From contig JBCCOE010000004.1 of assembly GCA_039025475.1 (NCBI GenBank), positions 62,001-126,000 of the forward strand: a stretch of 64,000 nt of DNA, given 5' to 3'. Below are positions 44,301 to 52,392 of the stretch, piece after piece. The translations under genes and the position numbers were made by a program. This DNA comes from Fulvivirga sp039025475 (lineage in GTDB: Bacteria; Bacteroidota; Bacteroidia; Cytophagales; Cyclobacteriaceae). The notes below the pieces were generated by a model, which saw only the letters and a program-made list of their open reading frames with translations, was not told where the DNA came from and ran no database searches. The stretch's first letter is position 1, and each line of letters starts with the position of its first letter.

Positions 44301-45847
44301 GTTTAATATCCCCGCCTCCACACCACGATATTTATTCCATAGAGGATCTTGCCCAGTTGATCTTTGATCTGAAAAATGCAAACAGGACGGCTCGTATCAA
44401 CGTGAAATTGGTCAGCGAAGCTGGTGTGGGAACAGTGGCTGCCGGTGTTTCTAAAGCCAATGCAGACGTCGTGCTCATTTCAGGAGCCGACGGCGGTACG
44501 GGAGCATCCCCGATAAGCTCCATTCGGCATGCTGGGCTCCCCTGGGAACTGGGACTAGCAGAAGCCCATCAGACCCTATTGAAGAATAATTTAAGAAGCC
44601 GAATTACGGTTCAAACCGATGGCCAAGTTAGAACCGGAAGGGATTTGGCCATAGCCACACTATTGGGCGCCGAGGAGTGGGGTGTTTCTACGGCAGCTTT
44701 AGTTGTAGAGGGCTGCATCATGATGCGCAAGTGTCATTTGAATACCTGCCCGGTAGGTATTGCCACCCAAAATCCTGAGTTACGTGAGCTCTTTACAGGT
44801 GATCCCGATCACGTAGTGAACTTCTTTCATTTCTTGGCCGAAGACCTGCGTGAAATCATGGCCTCACTGGGTTTCCGAAGTGTAAACGAGATGGTGGGTC
44901 ACACCGAGGTATTGCGATTTAGAAATGACATTAATCACTGGAAATACCGCGACCTTGATCTCACACCCATTCTGTATAAAGAGTTTACCCCTAGTAATAT
45001 CGGAACCTACAGGCAAATTGAACAAGACCACGAGATGGATGAGGTTCTGGATTGGGCGCTACTAGAAATGTCTAAGCCTTTGTTTATGAGTGGTTTAAGT
45101 GTAAAAAAGCATTTTCCGATTAAAAACACAAACCGATCTGTTGGTGCTATACTTTCGAATGAAGTGAGCAAAGAATTTAAGGGGCAAGGATTACCGGATG
45201 ATACAATTCATTATTTATTTGAAGGATCTGCAGGTCAAAGTTTTGGGGTCTTTCTGGCCCCGGGAATTACATTTGAACTTCAAGGAGAAGCCAACGATTA
45301 CTTTGGCAAGGGATTAAGTGGCGGCAAAATGATCGTTTATCCGCATAAGAATGCTGAATTTGTGGCCAAAGACAATATCATCATTGGAAATGTGGCCTTC
45401 TACGGAGGTACCAAGGGTAAAGCATTTATTAACGGCATGGCCGGCGAGCGTTTTGCAGTGCGTAACTCTGGCGTAGAAGCCGTAGTAGAAGGTGTGGGTG
45501 ACCATGCCTGCGAATATATGACCGGTGGGTATGTCACCGTTCTCGGTCCAACCGGTAAAAACTTTGGTGCGGGAATGAGTGGCGGCATAGCCTATGTGTA
45601 CGATGCCAATGGAGAATTCAATGTGCTGTGTAACCCAGGTATGGTCTCTCTGGAATCTTTGGAAGAGGAGGATGTAGTGAAGCTTAAATCTATGATCGAA
45701 GAGCATGCCCTGCTTACCGATAGTCCTTTGGCCAAAGAGCTATTGGTAAACTGGCCGGCTACATTGGCTAAATTTGTTAAAGTAATGCCGGATGATTACA
45801 AAGCTGTACTTCAGGCAAGAAAGGAAAGAATTAAAGTGGCGGTTTAA
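41330..45847 (+). CDS. gltB: Glutamate synthase large (alpha) subunit
   Basis: Converts glutamine and 2-oxoglutarate to two glutamates. A short propeptide precedes the Ntn nucleophile Cys in HDACGIGCIANI (about residue 21). Next come the glutaminase domain, the central domain, and the FMN/[3Fe-4S] synthase domain with the cluster cysteines in CIMMRKCHLNTCPVGIATQ. The C-terminal GXGXG beta-helix repeats end at ~1480. 1505 residues, full length. Overlaps gltD by one base (TAATG), and a hairpin leader precedes it. The neighbouring minus-strand amidoligase cluster may use its product (inference). Confidence 0.97.
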   Translation: MSEMIEAKKGLYTPELEHDACGIGCIANIDGSKTNTIIQDAIDMLENMEHRGGTGADPETGDGAGILIQNPHDFLSSECAELGLELPEYGHYGVGMLFFPTIKSVREECRSVLEEFATELGFQIIGYRNVPVDPNIPGSGAKKVEPVIEQVFLRHKEAVFDELERKLFVLRNYSTHYIGNRVSGNNGDFYIPSLSYKVMIYKGQLRTDQLRPYYYDLQNKKLTSALALVHSRFSTNTFPNWKLAQPFRYIAHNGEINTIRGNVTKMKSKEAIMKSSLFAEDELKKLLPVTDPEHSDSANLDALVEMLTVSGRSLPHVMMMLVPEAWQDNKLMDADRKAFYKYHASLMEPWDGPAALVFSDGKMIGATLDRNGLRPSRFCITKDNRLIIASEAGALPVKPDNVISKGRMQPGKMLIADLEKRRVIYDEEVKAEISKKRPYGEWIKQHRVKLNGLTSPQVDPAYEPHTLTTRQKAFGYTVEDLKVILGPMAVSGIEPVGSMGADTPIAVLSNQSQHISNYFKQLFAQVSNPPIDPIRERMVMSLFTRVGESLNILDETPEHTKQVHISQPVLLDSDLEKFKNLQSIGFDYEVIHAQFIADGERGRLEEGLNKICSDAEEAIRNGKTILIISDKKIDAENAPIPSQLSTGAIHQHLVRKNLRTKAGILVEGGDIRETHHFATIIGYGASAINPYLALETIHSMNEKGLLEKEVTDQEAFKLYQKAIGYGLLKILSKMGISTLQSYQSAQIFEALGISKRVIDKCFTGTISRIEGLDFDGLAKEVLVRHESAFAIETTTPDTLEVGGVYQWKHRGEKHLFNPETIHLLQHSTRTNDYQKYKRYAEKINDQTRNALTLRGLLEFRNRAPIPVDEVEAKEEIFKRFATGAMSFGSISHEAHSTLAVAMNRIGAKSNSGEGGEDEIRFEKKPNGDWERSAIKQVASGRFGVTSYYLTNAEELQIKMAQGAKPGEGGQLPGHKVDDWIGRVRHSTPGVGLISPPPHHDIYSIEDLAQLIFDLKNANRTARINVKLVSEAGVGTVAAGVSKANADVVLISGADGGTGASPISSIRHAGLPWELGLAEAHQTLLKNNLRSRITVQTDGQVRTGRDLAIATLLGAEEWGVSTAALVVEGCIMMRKCHLNTCPVGIATQNPELRELFTGDPDHVVNFFHFLAEDLREIMASLGFRSVNEMVGHTEVLRFRNDINHWKYRDLDLTPILYKEFTPSNIGTYRQIEQDHEMDEVLDWALLEMSKPLFMSGLSVKKHFPIKNTNRSVGAILSNEVSKEFKGQGLPDDTIHYLFEGSAGQSFGVFLAPGITFELQGEANDYFGKGLSGGKMIVYPHKNAEFVAKDNIIIGNVAFYGGTKGKAFINGMAGERFAVRNSGVEAVVEGVGDHACEYMTGGYVTVLGPTGKNFGAGMSGGIAYVYDANGEFNVLCNPGMVSLESLEEEDVVKLKSMIEEHALLTDSPLAKELLVNWPATLAKFVKVMPDDYKAVLQARKERIKVAV

Positions 45848-47313
45848 TGGGACAGAAAGACGGATTTTTACACTTTGACAGGGAACTTCCTAAATCGAGG
45901 GATGCGAAAGAGAGAATTGGAGACTTTAAAGAGATTTATGAAGAGTTTCCTGTGCAGAGAACTAAAGAACAGGCCGCCCGATGTATGGACTGTGGCGTAC
46001 CTTTTTGTCACAGTGGGTGCCCACTTGGGAATATTATTCCTGAGTTCAATAATGCTGTATATAACGAGAAGTGGGATGAGGCTACACATATACTTTTGTC
46101 TACCAATAATTTCCCGGAGTTTACGGGGAGAATATGCCCGGCCCCCTGCGAGGCCAGCTGTGTGCTTGGAATTAATAAACCCCCGGTAGCCATAGAGCAT
46201 ATAGAAAAGACTATTGCCGAAGAAGCTTTTGAAAAGGGATACATTAAACCTGTAGTGCCCGAACATCGCACCGGGAGAAAAGTCGCTGTTATCGGTAGCG
46301 GACCTGCAGGTTTGGCCTGCGCCCAGCAACTGAACAAGGCGGGCCACTGGGTAACGGTTTTTGAACGAGAAGACAGCATCGGAGGATTGCTACGTTACGG
46401 CATCCCAGACTTTAAATTAGAAAAATGGGTCGTGGAGCGAAGGGTAAAGATCATGAATGACGAAGGTATTCGCTTCAGGGTAAACGCCAATGTTGGAGTA
46501 AATGTGAACCCGAAAGAACTCATGGAGGACTTTGATGCTGTGGTGGTTTGTACAGGGGCCACGGTGCCCAGGGATCTACCCATATCCGGTCGAGAGGCAC
46601 GTGGCATCCATTTTGCCATGGATTTCTTGACGCAGCAGAATAAAGTAGTATCCGGAGCTAGCATCGCCAATCAAATTCTGGCCAAAGACAAGCATGTCGT
46701 GGTAATTGGCGGGGGGGACACAGGCTCCGATTGTATAGGCACATCTCACCGCCAGGGTGCTAAGTCAGTGACCCAGTTAGAGTTATTACCCAAACCTTTG
46801 AACCAAAGAACACACCAGGACCCATGGCCGTTGTGGCCTATGACCTTACGCACGTCAAGCTCACATGAAGAAGGCGGAGACCGTGAATGGTCAATATTAA
46901 CCAAGGAGTTCATAGCGAATGATACTGGTCAAGTGAAAAAAATCAAACTAGCTCATATCGAATGGTTTACCAATGATGAGGGTCAGCGTACTTTCAGAGA
47001 GGTTCCCGGCTCAGAGCACGAGATCAAATGTGACCTGGCACTGCTTTCCATTGGTTTCTTATCACCGGAGAAGGGTTTACTTGACCAGCTAGGTCTTGCC
47101 CCGGATGGCAAAGGGAACGTTTATACCAATGACTATCACTCGAATATTGATAAGATCTTTGCGGCTGGTGATGCACGCAGGGGACAGTCACTGGTGGTTT
47201 GGGCGATTTCTGAAGGACGAGAAGCAGCTGTTGCCGTTGATAAATTCCTAACCGGCTCAAGCCAACTAGAATCTAAAGAAATCGGGTTTATGGCGTTGGA
47301 AAAGGAGGGATAA
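45847..47313 (+). CDS. gltD: Glutamate synthase small (beta) subunit
   Basis: NAD(P)H-oxidising, FAD- and [4Fe-4S]-containing partner of GltB. N-terminal cysteines CMDCGVPFCHSGCPLGN and CPAPCEASC bind the clusters. FAD motif VIGSGPAGLACAQQL and the second dinucleotide fold VVVIGGGDTGSDCIG follow, with a C-terminal GDARRGQSLVVWAI FAD closing motif. 488 residues. Convergent with the ligase gene at 47430; the 116-bp gap contains no strong terminator. Confidence 0.97.
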   Translation: MGQKDGFLHFDRELPKSRDAKERIGDFKEIYEEFPVQRTKEQAARCMDCGVPFCHSGCPLGNIIPEFNNAVYNEKWDEATHILLSTNNFPEFTGRICPAPCEASCVLGINKPPVAIEHIEKTIAEEAFEKGYIKPVVPEHRTGRKVAVIGSGPAGLACAQQLNKAGHWVTVFEREDSIGGLLRYGIPDFKLEKWVVERRVKIMNDEGIRFRVNANVGVNVNPKELMEDFDAVVVCTGATVPRDLPISGREARGIHFAMDFLTQQNKVVSGASIANQILAKDKHVVVIGGGDTGSDCIGTSHRQGAKSVTQLELLPKPLNQRTHQDPWPLWPMTLRTSSSHEEGGDREWSILTKEFIANDTGQVKKIKLAHIEWFTNDEGQRTFREVPGSEHEIKCDLALLSIGFLSPEKGLLDQLGLAPDGKGNVYTNDYHSNIDKIFAAGDARRGQSLVVWAISEGREAAVAVDKFLTGSSQLESKEIGFMALEKEG

Positions 47314-47429
47314 CTCTTGATTCACCTGAACCAAGAACCCGTTGCGACTTGGCTTCCTAGTCAGATAAGATCTTTCAACAAACTGAGCAGGTAAATACTT
47401 ATGATCGGGAAAGCTCAAAAATAAACTGT

Positions 47430-48626
47430 TCAGCTTTCAAAAAAGCCTACGCTTGCACCTACCCAATCCTTGTCTTTATTGTACTTAACGCCAATCATTT
47501 CACCCTTACTCAAGCGCACGAGGTTGTTGACAATGGTAGCTTTAGTCTCATCTCGATTCCAGAGCATCAGCATGCGTATCTCACATTTCACCGGCTCTGT
47601 CGGACTCTCAACAATGGGAACATAGTTTACTCTTCTCTGTAGAATGTAATTCTCTTTTTGTTCTATCTGATCAAGCTCCCTCGCAGTTACATTGAGTTTA
47701 ACACCCGCACCGGCAAAAGAATAAAGTGGCTTAAGCACGTAATTTTCAAGATCACCCGGATATTCCTCAAGTTCGTCCAAATAGTAACAGTTCGGAACAT
47801 ACTTACTCTTCAGCAAAGGCATGGTATACTTACTGATCCTAAAAAACCAGTTAGGGTGCCCTACCCATTCCACATCTACTTCGTCCTCAAAACTGAATTC
47901 ACTAGTGATATCCGGTCTTCGGTCCAATTCGTCAAATATCACACGATTATAGATCTTGTGGATAGCTGTCTTTTCGCCGTGTTCGTCAAGGTAAAAAAGT
48001 TTCTTACCTTCCTTTATCACCTTACTGATGCATAAAACTTTGATGCCTATGTACTTATTTGCCGCCAGAAAATCGATATATGTATTCTGCTTTTCAGGTT
48101 CTATTTCAAGCAAAACCACATTTTTGGGATCACTATCTCCGATAATTATCTCTCTAAGCATTTCTCGATATTCTTCTCGATGAATGCCATTTACATGCAC
48201 GGTAAGGTTCTCGGGAATGTTGAAATGCGTTTTATAGGCTTCTGATAGTAAATCCTGAAAAAAGTAGAGTGAAGGAAAGCCCTGAACTTCGATAAGCTGG
48301 GGAATGGGATCTCCATTTTCATCTTTACAAATTCCAAAGTCCATCTGCAAGAATCTTGTATGATAGTCCTCGCCAGGTACTTGCAACATTGGATGCTTAA
48401 TCGCATCCTTGGTGATCTCCTTAAAATTGGGTTGGCAGATGGTCTCATTAATCTCATCGCACGCCTTGATTAATCGATCTCGCAATTGATTTGGAATAAA
48501 GACTGGAGTTTCAGCAATTCTAAACGTCGGCCTGTAGTGGTAGGCCGCAGCGATATGATCCAGGAAAGCATTGTATTTCTCAGGCGTCCAATTCCGGTTA
48601 TACCAGGTGCGTATATCTTTAATCAT
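47430..48626 (-). CDS. ATP-grasp-like ligase (uncharacterised)
   Basis: A 398-residue cytoplasmic protein, not assignable to a named family. NYVLKPLYSFAGAGVKL (residues ~295-311) is an ATP-grasp nucleotide-binding hairpin. IPQLIEVQGFPSLY near residue 110 resembles the N-terminal substrate/metal strand of circularly permuted, glutathionylspermidine-synthase-like ATP-grasps, and CEIRMLMLW may supply Glu/Arg ligands. It would join a carboxylate to an amine using ATP. It overlaps the amidotransferase gene by 8 bp and is last in the GCS2-amidotransferase-ligase operon. Substrate unknown. Confidence 0.6.
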   Translation of the reverse strand: MIKDIRTWYNRNWTPEKYNAFLDHIAAAYHYRPTFRIAETPVFIPNQLRDRLIKACDEINETICQPNFKEITKDAIKHPMLQVPGEDYHTRFLQMDFGICKDENGDPIPQLIEVQGFPSLYFFQDLLSEAYKTHFNIPENLTVHVNGIHREEYREMLREIIIGDSDPKNVVLLEIEPEKQNTYIDFLAANKYIGIKVLCISKVIKEGKKLFYLDEHGEKTAIHKIYNRVIFDELDRRPDITSEFSFEDEVDVEWVGHPNWFFRISKYTMPLLKSKYVPNCYYLDELEEYPGDLENYVLKPLYSFAGAGVKLNVTARELDQIEQKENYILQRRVNYVPIVESPTEPVKCEIRMLMLWNRDETKATIVNNLVRLSKGEMIGVKYNKDKDWVGASVGFFES

Positions 48627-49455
48627 GAGAAGAAAGAACGGGATTTAATGCTTTCAATTTCTCCAAAGAAGTATCAATGAAATGTGGAATTATGGTGCTA
48701 TGAGTTAGAGCAATCTTATCGGGATCCTCCAAATGTGTCATCATATTAGTGTATTTGCGCTTGCTGTAGTTTTTGATGACTTTGTCTCTATTTTCCTTTT
48801 TTCCAAAGTGCTCCTTCATACCCACAGGATCAGCCTCGGGATGAAACTGAGTACCTACAAATTCTTCAGAGAAACGGATTGCCATAATTGCTCTCTCCAA
48901 TTCAATGTGTGTCCTGATTTTTTCCCTACTCAAAATGACCGCCCCATGCTCTTTAAATACCCGTTGATTTGGCTGTATTAATTGCCAATCGCGGGAATCC
49001 ACAGCGTAATAGGGATCTGCCAGCCCTTCTAAAATGGGGTCTTTTCTACCCGCTGCGCTTTTATGAACCGGGTATACGCCAAAAGAAGTAGATTTTCTCG
49101 GAAGAATCTCTCCCAGTTCAAAATACTTGCACGCCATCTGAAATGAGTGACAGATGAAAAAGAAATATTTTTTTGATCCTCCATTTTGCAAATTATGATT
49201 CCAGGCGCTATCCAATAAATCATAAAATTTAACGTCCCAATCACCGTCACCATCCAACGGACTCCCCGGTCCTCCACTGCAAATAAAGATATCGTAACTT
49301 AAGTCCGGAACTTCGCCCTTCGCTCTTACGTCAAACTCATCCCAGGTCAATTGCCCCTCATACTCACTGACAATATCCCGAATACAGCGCATCCCTTGAT
49401 TAGGATGCCCATTATTCATGTCTAAAATAGCCAGCTTTACACCTTCTTGCTCCAT
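48619..49455 (-). CDS. Class I glutamine amidotransferase-like protein
   Basis: A 278-residue protein with the GATase1 triad: Cys102 in FFFICHSFQMA, and His205 and Glu207 in VGTQFHPEAD. SGGPGSP (60-66) forms the oxyanion-side loop. The nucleophile elbow lacks the usual Gly pair of GxCxGxQ, so the substrate may not be plain glutamine. Some GATase1 relatives hydrolyse gamma-glutamyl bonds, which would suit a neighbour that makes them. Starts one base after the GCS2 stop and overlaps the ATP-grasp gene by 8 bp. Confidence 0.82.
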   Translation of the reverse strand: MEQEGVKLAILDMNNGHPNQGMRCIRDIVSEYEGQLTWDEFDVRAKGEVPDLSYDIFICSGGPGSPLDGDGDWDVKFYDLLDSAWNHNLQNGGSKKYFFFICHSFQMACKYFELGEILPRKSTSFGVYPVHKSAAGRKDPILEGLADPYYAVDSRDWQLIQPNQRVFKEHGAVILSREKIRTHIELERAIMAIRFSEEFVGTQFHPEADPVGMKEHFGKKENRDKVIKNYSKRKYTNMMTHLEDPDKIALTHSTIIPHFIDTSLEKLKALNPVLSSHD

Positions 49456-49456
49456 G

Positions 49457-50554
49457 TTAATCGCAGCCAGATACTGTTTCCTCTATTATAAAATCAACTA
49501 CCTTTTCCAAACTTCCTGTCTCTTCGAATACTTTGAGCTGTCTATCCGCACCAGTTCCCCTTTCAAGAATTTTAGTGACCTTCTCCACTTCTTCACGGGA
49601 TCCCAGATCATCCACAACATCGTCAACAAAATCGACCAACTCATGGATTAAGTGCCTGGTATCAACCTCTTCTTCTTTACCAAAATCGATCATTTGACCA
49701 TCCAACCCATAACGGGAAGCACGCCACTTATTTTCGTTTAAGACCATGCGCTTGTAGCTCATGAAATTCAGGTTTTGGATTCGAAGCTTATGCACCTTCG
49801 CCACTAAGGCCTGAATAATGGCCGCAATGGCAACGGTTTCATCCACTGTTAGCGGAATATCACAAATACGAATTTCCATAGTGGGATAAAAAGGGTGCAC
49901 CCTAAGGTCCCACCAAATCTTCTTGGCGTTATCAATACACTTTGTTTTAACCAGCAGATTTATGTAATTATCGTACTCCGCTACGCTATCGAACATATCC
50001 GGAATACCCGTTCTTGGAAACTTATCAAAAACTTTAGACCGAAATGACTTGAACCCTGTATTCCGACCTTCCCAGAATGGGGAGTTTGTAGATAAAGCAT
50101 AAATATGTGGCAAAAAATAACGCATCGAGTTCGCCACGTGTAACGCCATGTTGCGATCGTCAATACCTACATGAACATGGAGACCAAAGATTAAATTAGA
50201 CCGTGCCGTATCCTGAAGCTCATGAATGATCTCATTGTAACGAGGATGAGGCGTTAACAACTGTTTTTCCCACTCTGAAAACGGATGAGTACCGGCGGCC
50301 CCAATCTTAAATCCAAGATCATTAGCCACGCTGCTGATGCACTTTCTCAGATCCGTAACCTGCTTACGGGCATCGTGAATATCGGTGCAAATGTTCGTCC
50401 CCACTTCTACGACGGCCTGATGCATTTCAGCTTTGACCTGATCTCCAAGATCTTTACACGCCGCATCTACTATCTTCTGTTCGTGAGATGCTAACTCACG
50501 CGTTTTAGGGTCTATGACCTGGTACTCTTCTTCTATTCCTAAGGTGAATTTCAT
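49457..50554 (-). CDS. Carboxylate-amine ligase (GCS2/YbdK family)
   Basis: A 365-residue glutamine-synthetase-fold ligase related to glutamate-cysteine ligase type 2. The N-terminus FTLGIEEEYQVIDP carries the metal-binding Glu cluster. HQAVVEVGTNIC, GLHVHVGIDDRNMAL and DLRVHPFYPTMEIRICDIPLTVDE are conserved catalytic strands. E. coli YbdK has only weak gamma-glutamylcysteine ligase activity, so the true substrate of the family is open. It leads the three-gene coupled operon 50554-47430. Two dyads of the cluster lie 28-60 bp upstream of its ATG. Confidence 0.88.
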   Translation of the reverse strand: MKFTLGIEEEYQVIDPKTRELASHEQKIVDAACKDLGDQVKAEMHQAVVEVGTNICTDIHDARKQVTDLRKCISSVANDLGFKIGAAGTHPFSEWEKQLLTPHPRYNEIIHELQDTARSNLIFGLHVHVGIDDRNMALHVANSMRYFLPHIYALSTNSPFWEGRNTGFKSFRSKVFDKFPRTGIPDMFDSVAEYDNYINLLVKTKCIDNAKKIWWDLRVHPFYPTMEIRICDIPLTVDETVAIAAIIQALVAKVHKLRIQNLNFMSYKRMVLNENKWRASRYGLDGQMIDFGKEEEVDTRHLIHELVDFVDDVVDDLGSREEVEKVTKILERGTGADRQLKVFEETGSLEKVVDFIIEETVSGCD

Positions 50555-50576
50555 AATGAATGGTTTTTAGGAGAAC

Positions 50577-50614
50577 GAAAAATTCGTCAGACCACTTTGA
50601 GTGGTCAGACGAAT
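50577..50614 (-). terminator. Hairpin terminator / paired dyads upstream of the GCS2 gene
   Basis: Reading the minus strand, ATTCGTCTGACCACT, loop CAA and AGTGGTCTGACGAAT form a 15-bp stem with one mismatch, then TTTTT. It follows the RimK-like gene by 33 bp, so it fits an intrinsic terminator. Each arm is also a near-palindrome matching TnGTnnnACnA and shares its core with the dyads at 52591 and 52657. Confidence 0.7.
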
Positions 50615-50647
50615 ATCATCTCCCAATTTAGCAATCAATTATGATAA

Positions 50648-51664
50648 TTACTTCGCTGATTTCGCTTTTGAAGCAGGTTTCTTCGCAGCCGTCTTTTTTG
50701 GAGCTGCTTTCTTAACGGTTTTAGGAGCAGCCGCATCGCTTACAAAAGTACCCCAGGTCAAGTTCATTTGACCTGCCTTATGCGCTTTGGCCTTCTCAAT
50801 AGCCAAATTAGCAGCGTTTTCAACGATCCAATCAAAGTTATCCTGTCCAACGGAGTTTACATCTGCATCCGGAGCAGGATTGCAGAAGTCAATGGCATAA
50901 GGTATGCCATCTCTAACGGCAAACTCAACCGTGTTGAAATCATAGCCTAGAGCCTGATTCAACTTGATGCAATAATCCTCTACTTTCTTAAGTAATGCTT
51001 TGGCTACCGGTTGAGCATCACGTACATAACGAAGGTGGAAAGGATTTCGGGGTTCGTATTGCATGATATGAATATTATTCCCTCCTAGGGCATAACAACG
51101 GAAATATTCAGTAAACTGAATTTCCTCTTGTAACATCATGACTAGCTGACCTGTTTCTTTATGTTTTGCAAAAAGGTCATCTGCATCTTCCAAGCGATAC
51201 ACACTTTTCCATCCACCACCTGAGAAGGGTTTCATATATGCCGGAAAGCCAATGTAATTAAAGATCCGCTCCCAATCCGTAGGGAATTTTAAGTTTCTGA
51301 ATGAATTCTCATCAGTGTCATCAGGCCGGTGGTTGGAGGGTAGTAGTACTGTTTTAGGTACAGGTACTCCTATTTTTTCAGCTAGCGCATTGTTAAAAAA
51401 CTTTTCATCAGCGCTCCACCAAAACGGATTGTTAATGACTGCAGTGCCTCCTATGGCGGCGTTTTTTAAGTAAGCACGATAAAAAGGTACATCTTGAGAG
51501 ATGCGATCAATAATCACTGCATACTCTGTGGGATCCGCTTGCTGCACAACGTCAATGGACACGGCCTCGGCCTGAATGCCCTTAATCTTTTTTTCATTTA
51601 TTCTATCAACAAATGCCCATGGGAAGGTATTTTCCTGACCGAATAGAATTCCAATTTTTTTCAT
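50648..51664 (-). CDS. RimK-like ATP-grasp ligase with Lys/Ala-rich tail
   Basis: A 338-residue ATP-grasp enzyme. FPAYMKPFSGGGWKSVY is the nucleotide-binding hairpin/glycine loop, VMMLQEEIQ the hinge, and NTVEFAVRDGIPYAIDFCNPAPD the Mg-binding Glu/Asp/Asn end. The last ~30 residues (KKAAPKKTAAKKPASKAK) are a histone H1-like Lys/Ala/Pro tail, unusual for a ligase. Start set at ATG 51664 (MKKIGILFGQENTF); a longer in-frame ORF to 51727 would run into the esterase gene. Second gene after the esterase, 23 bp apart. Terminator-like hairpin downstream. Confidence 0.82.
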   Translation of the reverse strand: MKKIGILFGQENTFPWAFVDRINEKKIKGIQAEAVSIDVVQQADPTEYAVIIDRISQDVPFYRAYLKNAAIGGTAVINNPFWWSADEKFFNNALAEKIGVPVPKTVLLPSNHRPDDTDENSFRNLKFPTDWERIFNYIGFPAYMKPFSGGGWKSVYRLEDADDLFAKHKETGQLVMMLQEEIQFTEYFRCYALGGNNIHIMQYEPRNPFHLRYVRDAQPVAKALLKKVEDYCIKLNQALGYDFNTVEFAVRDGIPYAIDFCNPAPDADVNSVGQDNFDWIVENAANLAIEKAKAHKAGQMNLTWGTFVSDAAAPKTVKKAAPKKTAAKKPASKAKSAK

Positions 51665-51687
51665 TTGTGTTGGTATTAGTATTTTAT

Positions 51688-52392
51688 TTAGATAAGTGAC
51701 AAATAATGTGGAAACATATCTCTCCAAATTGGCCAGTCATGCTCAGCCCATTTGCGGATATCGAACCAATGATTGATCCCCTTATTATTCAAAATTCCTG
51801 AAAGCGTCTTATTCGCTTCAAGGCAAATGTCCCATTCTCCGGCACCCAACACAATATTCATTTGCCACAGGTCAGGTTGGTTACTATCCGGGAGGTAGTC
51901 CACGGGATTGTTGAAATAAACATTATCATCGTAGTAACCGTCCATGAAAGATTTCACGTCAAAAGCTCCACTCATGGTAAATAAATGGCTAACGCTATCA
52001 GGATGCCGAAATGCAAAATTAGCCGCATGATACCCTCCGAAGCTGGCCCCAGCTACACATACTTTGGGAGTACTTTTTTCAACACGAATGTTATGAACCA
52101 CTTCATTTAGGATGAACTGGTCGTACCAGTTATGATTTCGGACGCGATCAGCCGGATGAATAGATTTGTTATACCAGCTATGCGCATCTATACTATCCGG
52201 GCAATAGATCTGAATAAGTCCTTGCTCCAGGAACCAACGAGCGGATTCAATCAACTTAAAATCCTTGCTTTCGTAATACCTTCCCATGGTAGTTGGGAAT
52301 ATAATTACAGGGTATCCCGCATGACCGTAAACAAGCATATCTATATCCTTGCTTAAAGTTTGAGAATACCATCTGAAGTGTTCTTCTTTCAA
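51688..52392 (-). CDS. Alpha/beta-hydrolase, esterase-like
   Basis: A 234-residue single-domain hydrolase of the esterase D/D-like type. Nucleophile Ser in VAGASFGGYHAANFA (GxSxGG). The C-terminal WAEHDWPIWRDMF supplies the His-Asp-type end, with the acid probably in LGAGEWDICLEAN. No signal peptide, so it is cytoplasmic. It starts at TTG 52392 (MKEEHFRWYSQTL). First gene of the cluster's left half; the control region 52393-52736 has two dyads. Confidence 0.82.
   Translation of the reverse strand: MKEEHFRWYSQTLSKDIDMLVYGHAGYPVIIFPTTMGRYYESKDFKLIESARWFLEQGLIQIYCPDSIDAHSWYNKSIHPADRVRNHNWYDQFILNEVVHNIRVEKSTPKVCVAGASFGGYHAANFAFRHPDSVSHLFTMSGAFDVKSFMDGYYDDNVYFNNPVDYLPDSNQPDLWQMNIVLGAGEWDICLEANKTLSGILNNKGINHWFDIRKWAEHDWPIWRDMFPHYLSLI

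Noticed and set aside
45314..45706. 130-codon open frame antisense to gltB
   Set aside because: GltB is continuous and conserved across it; the antisense frame has no recognisable protein character.
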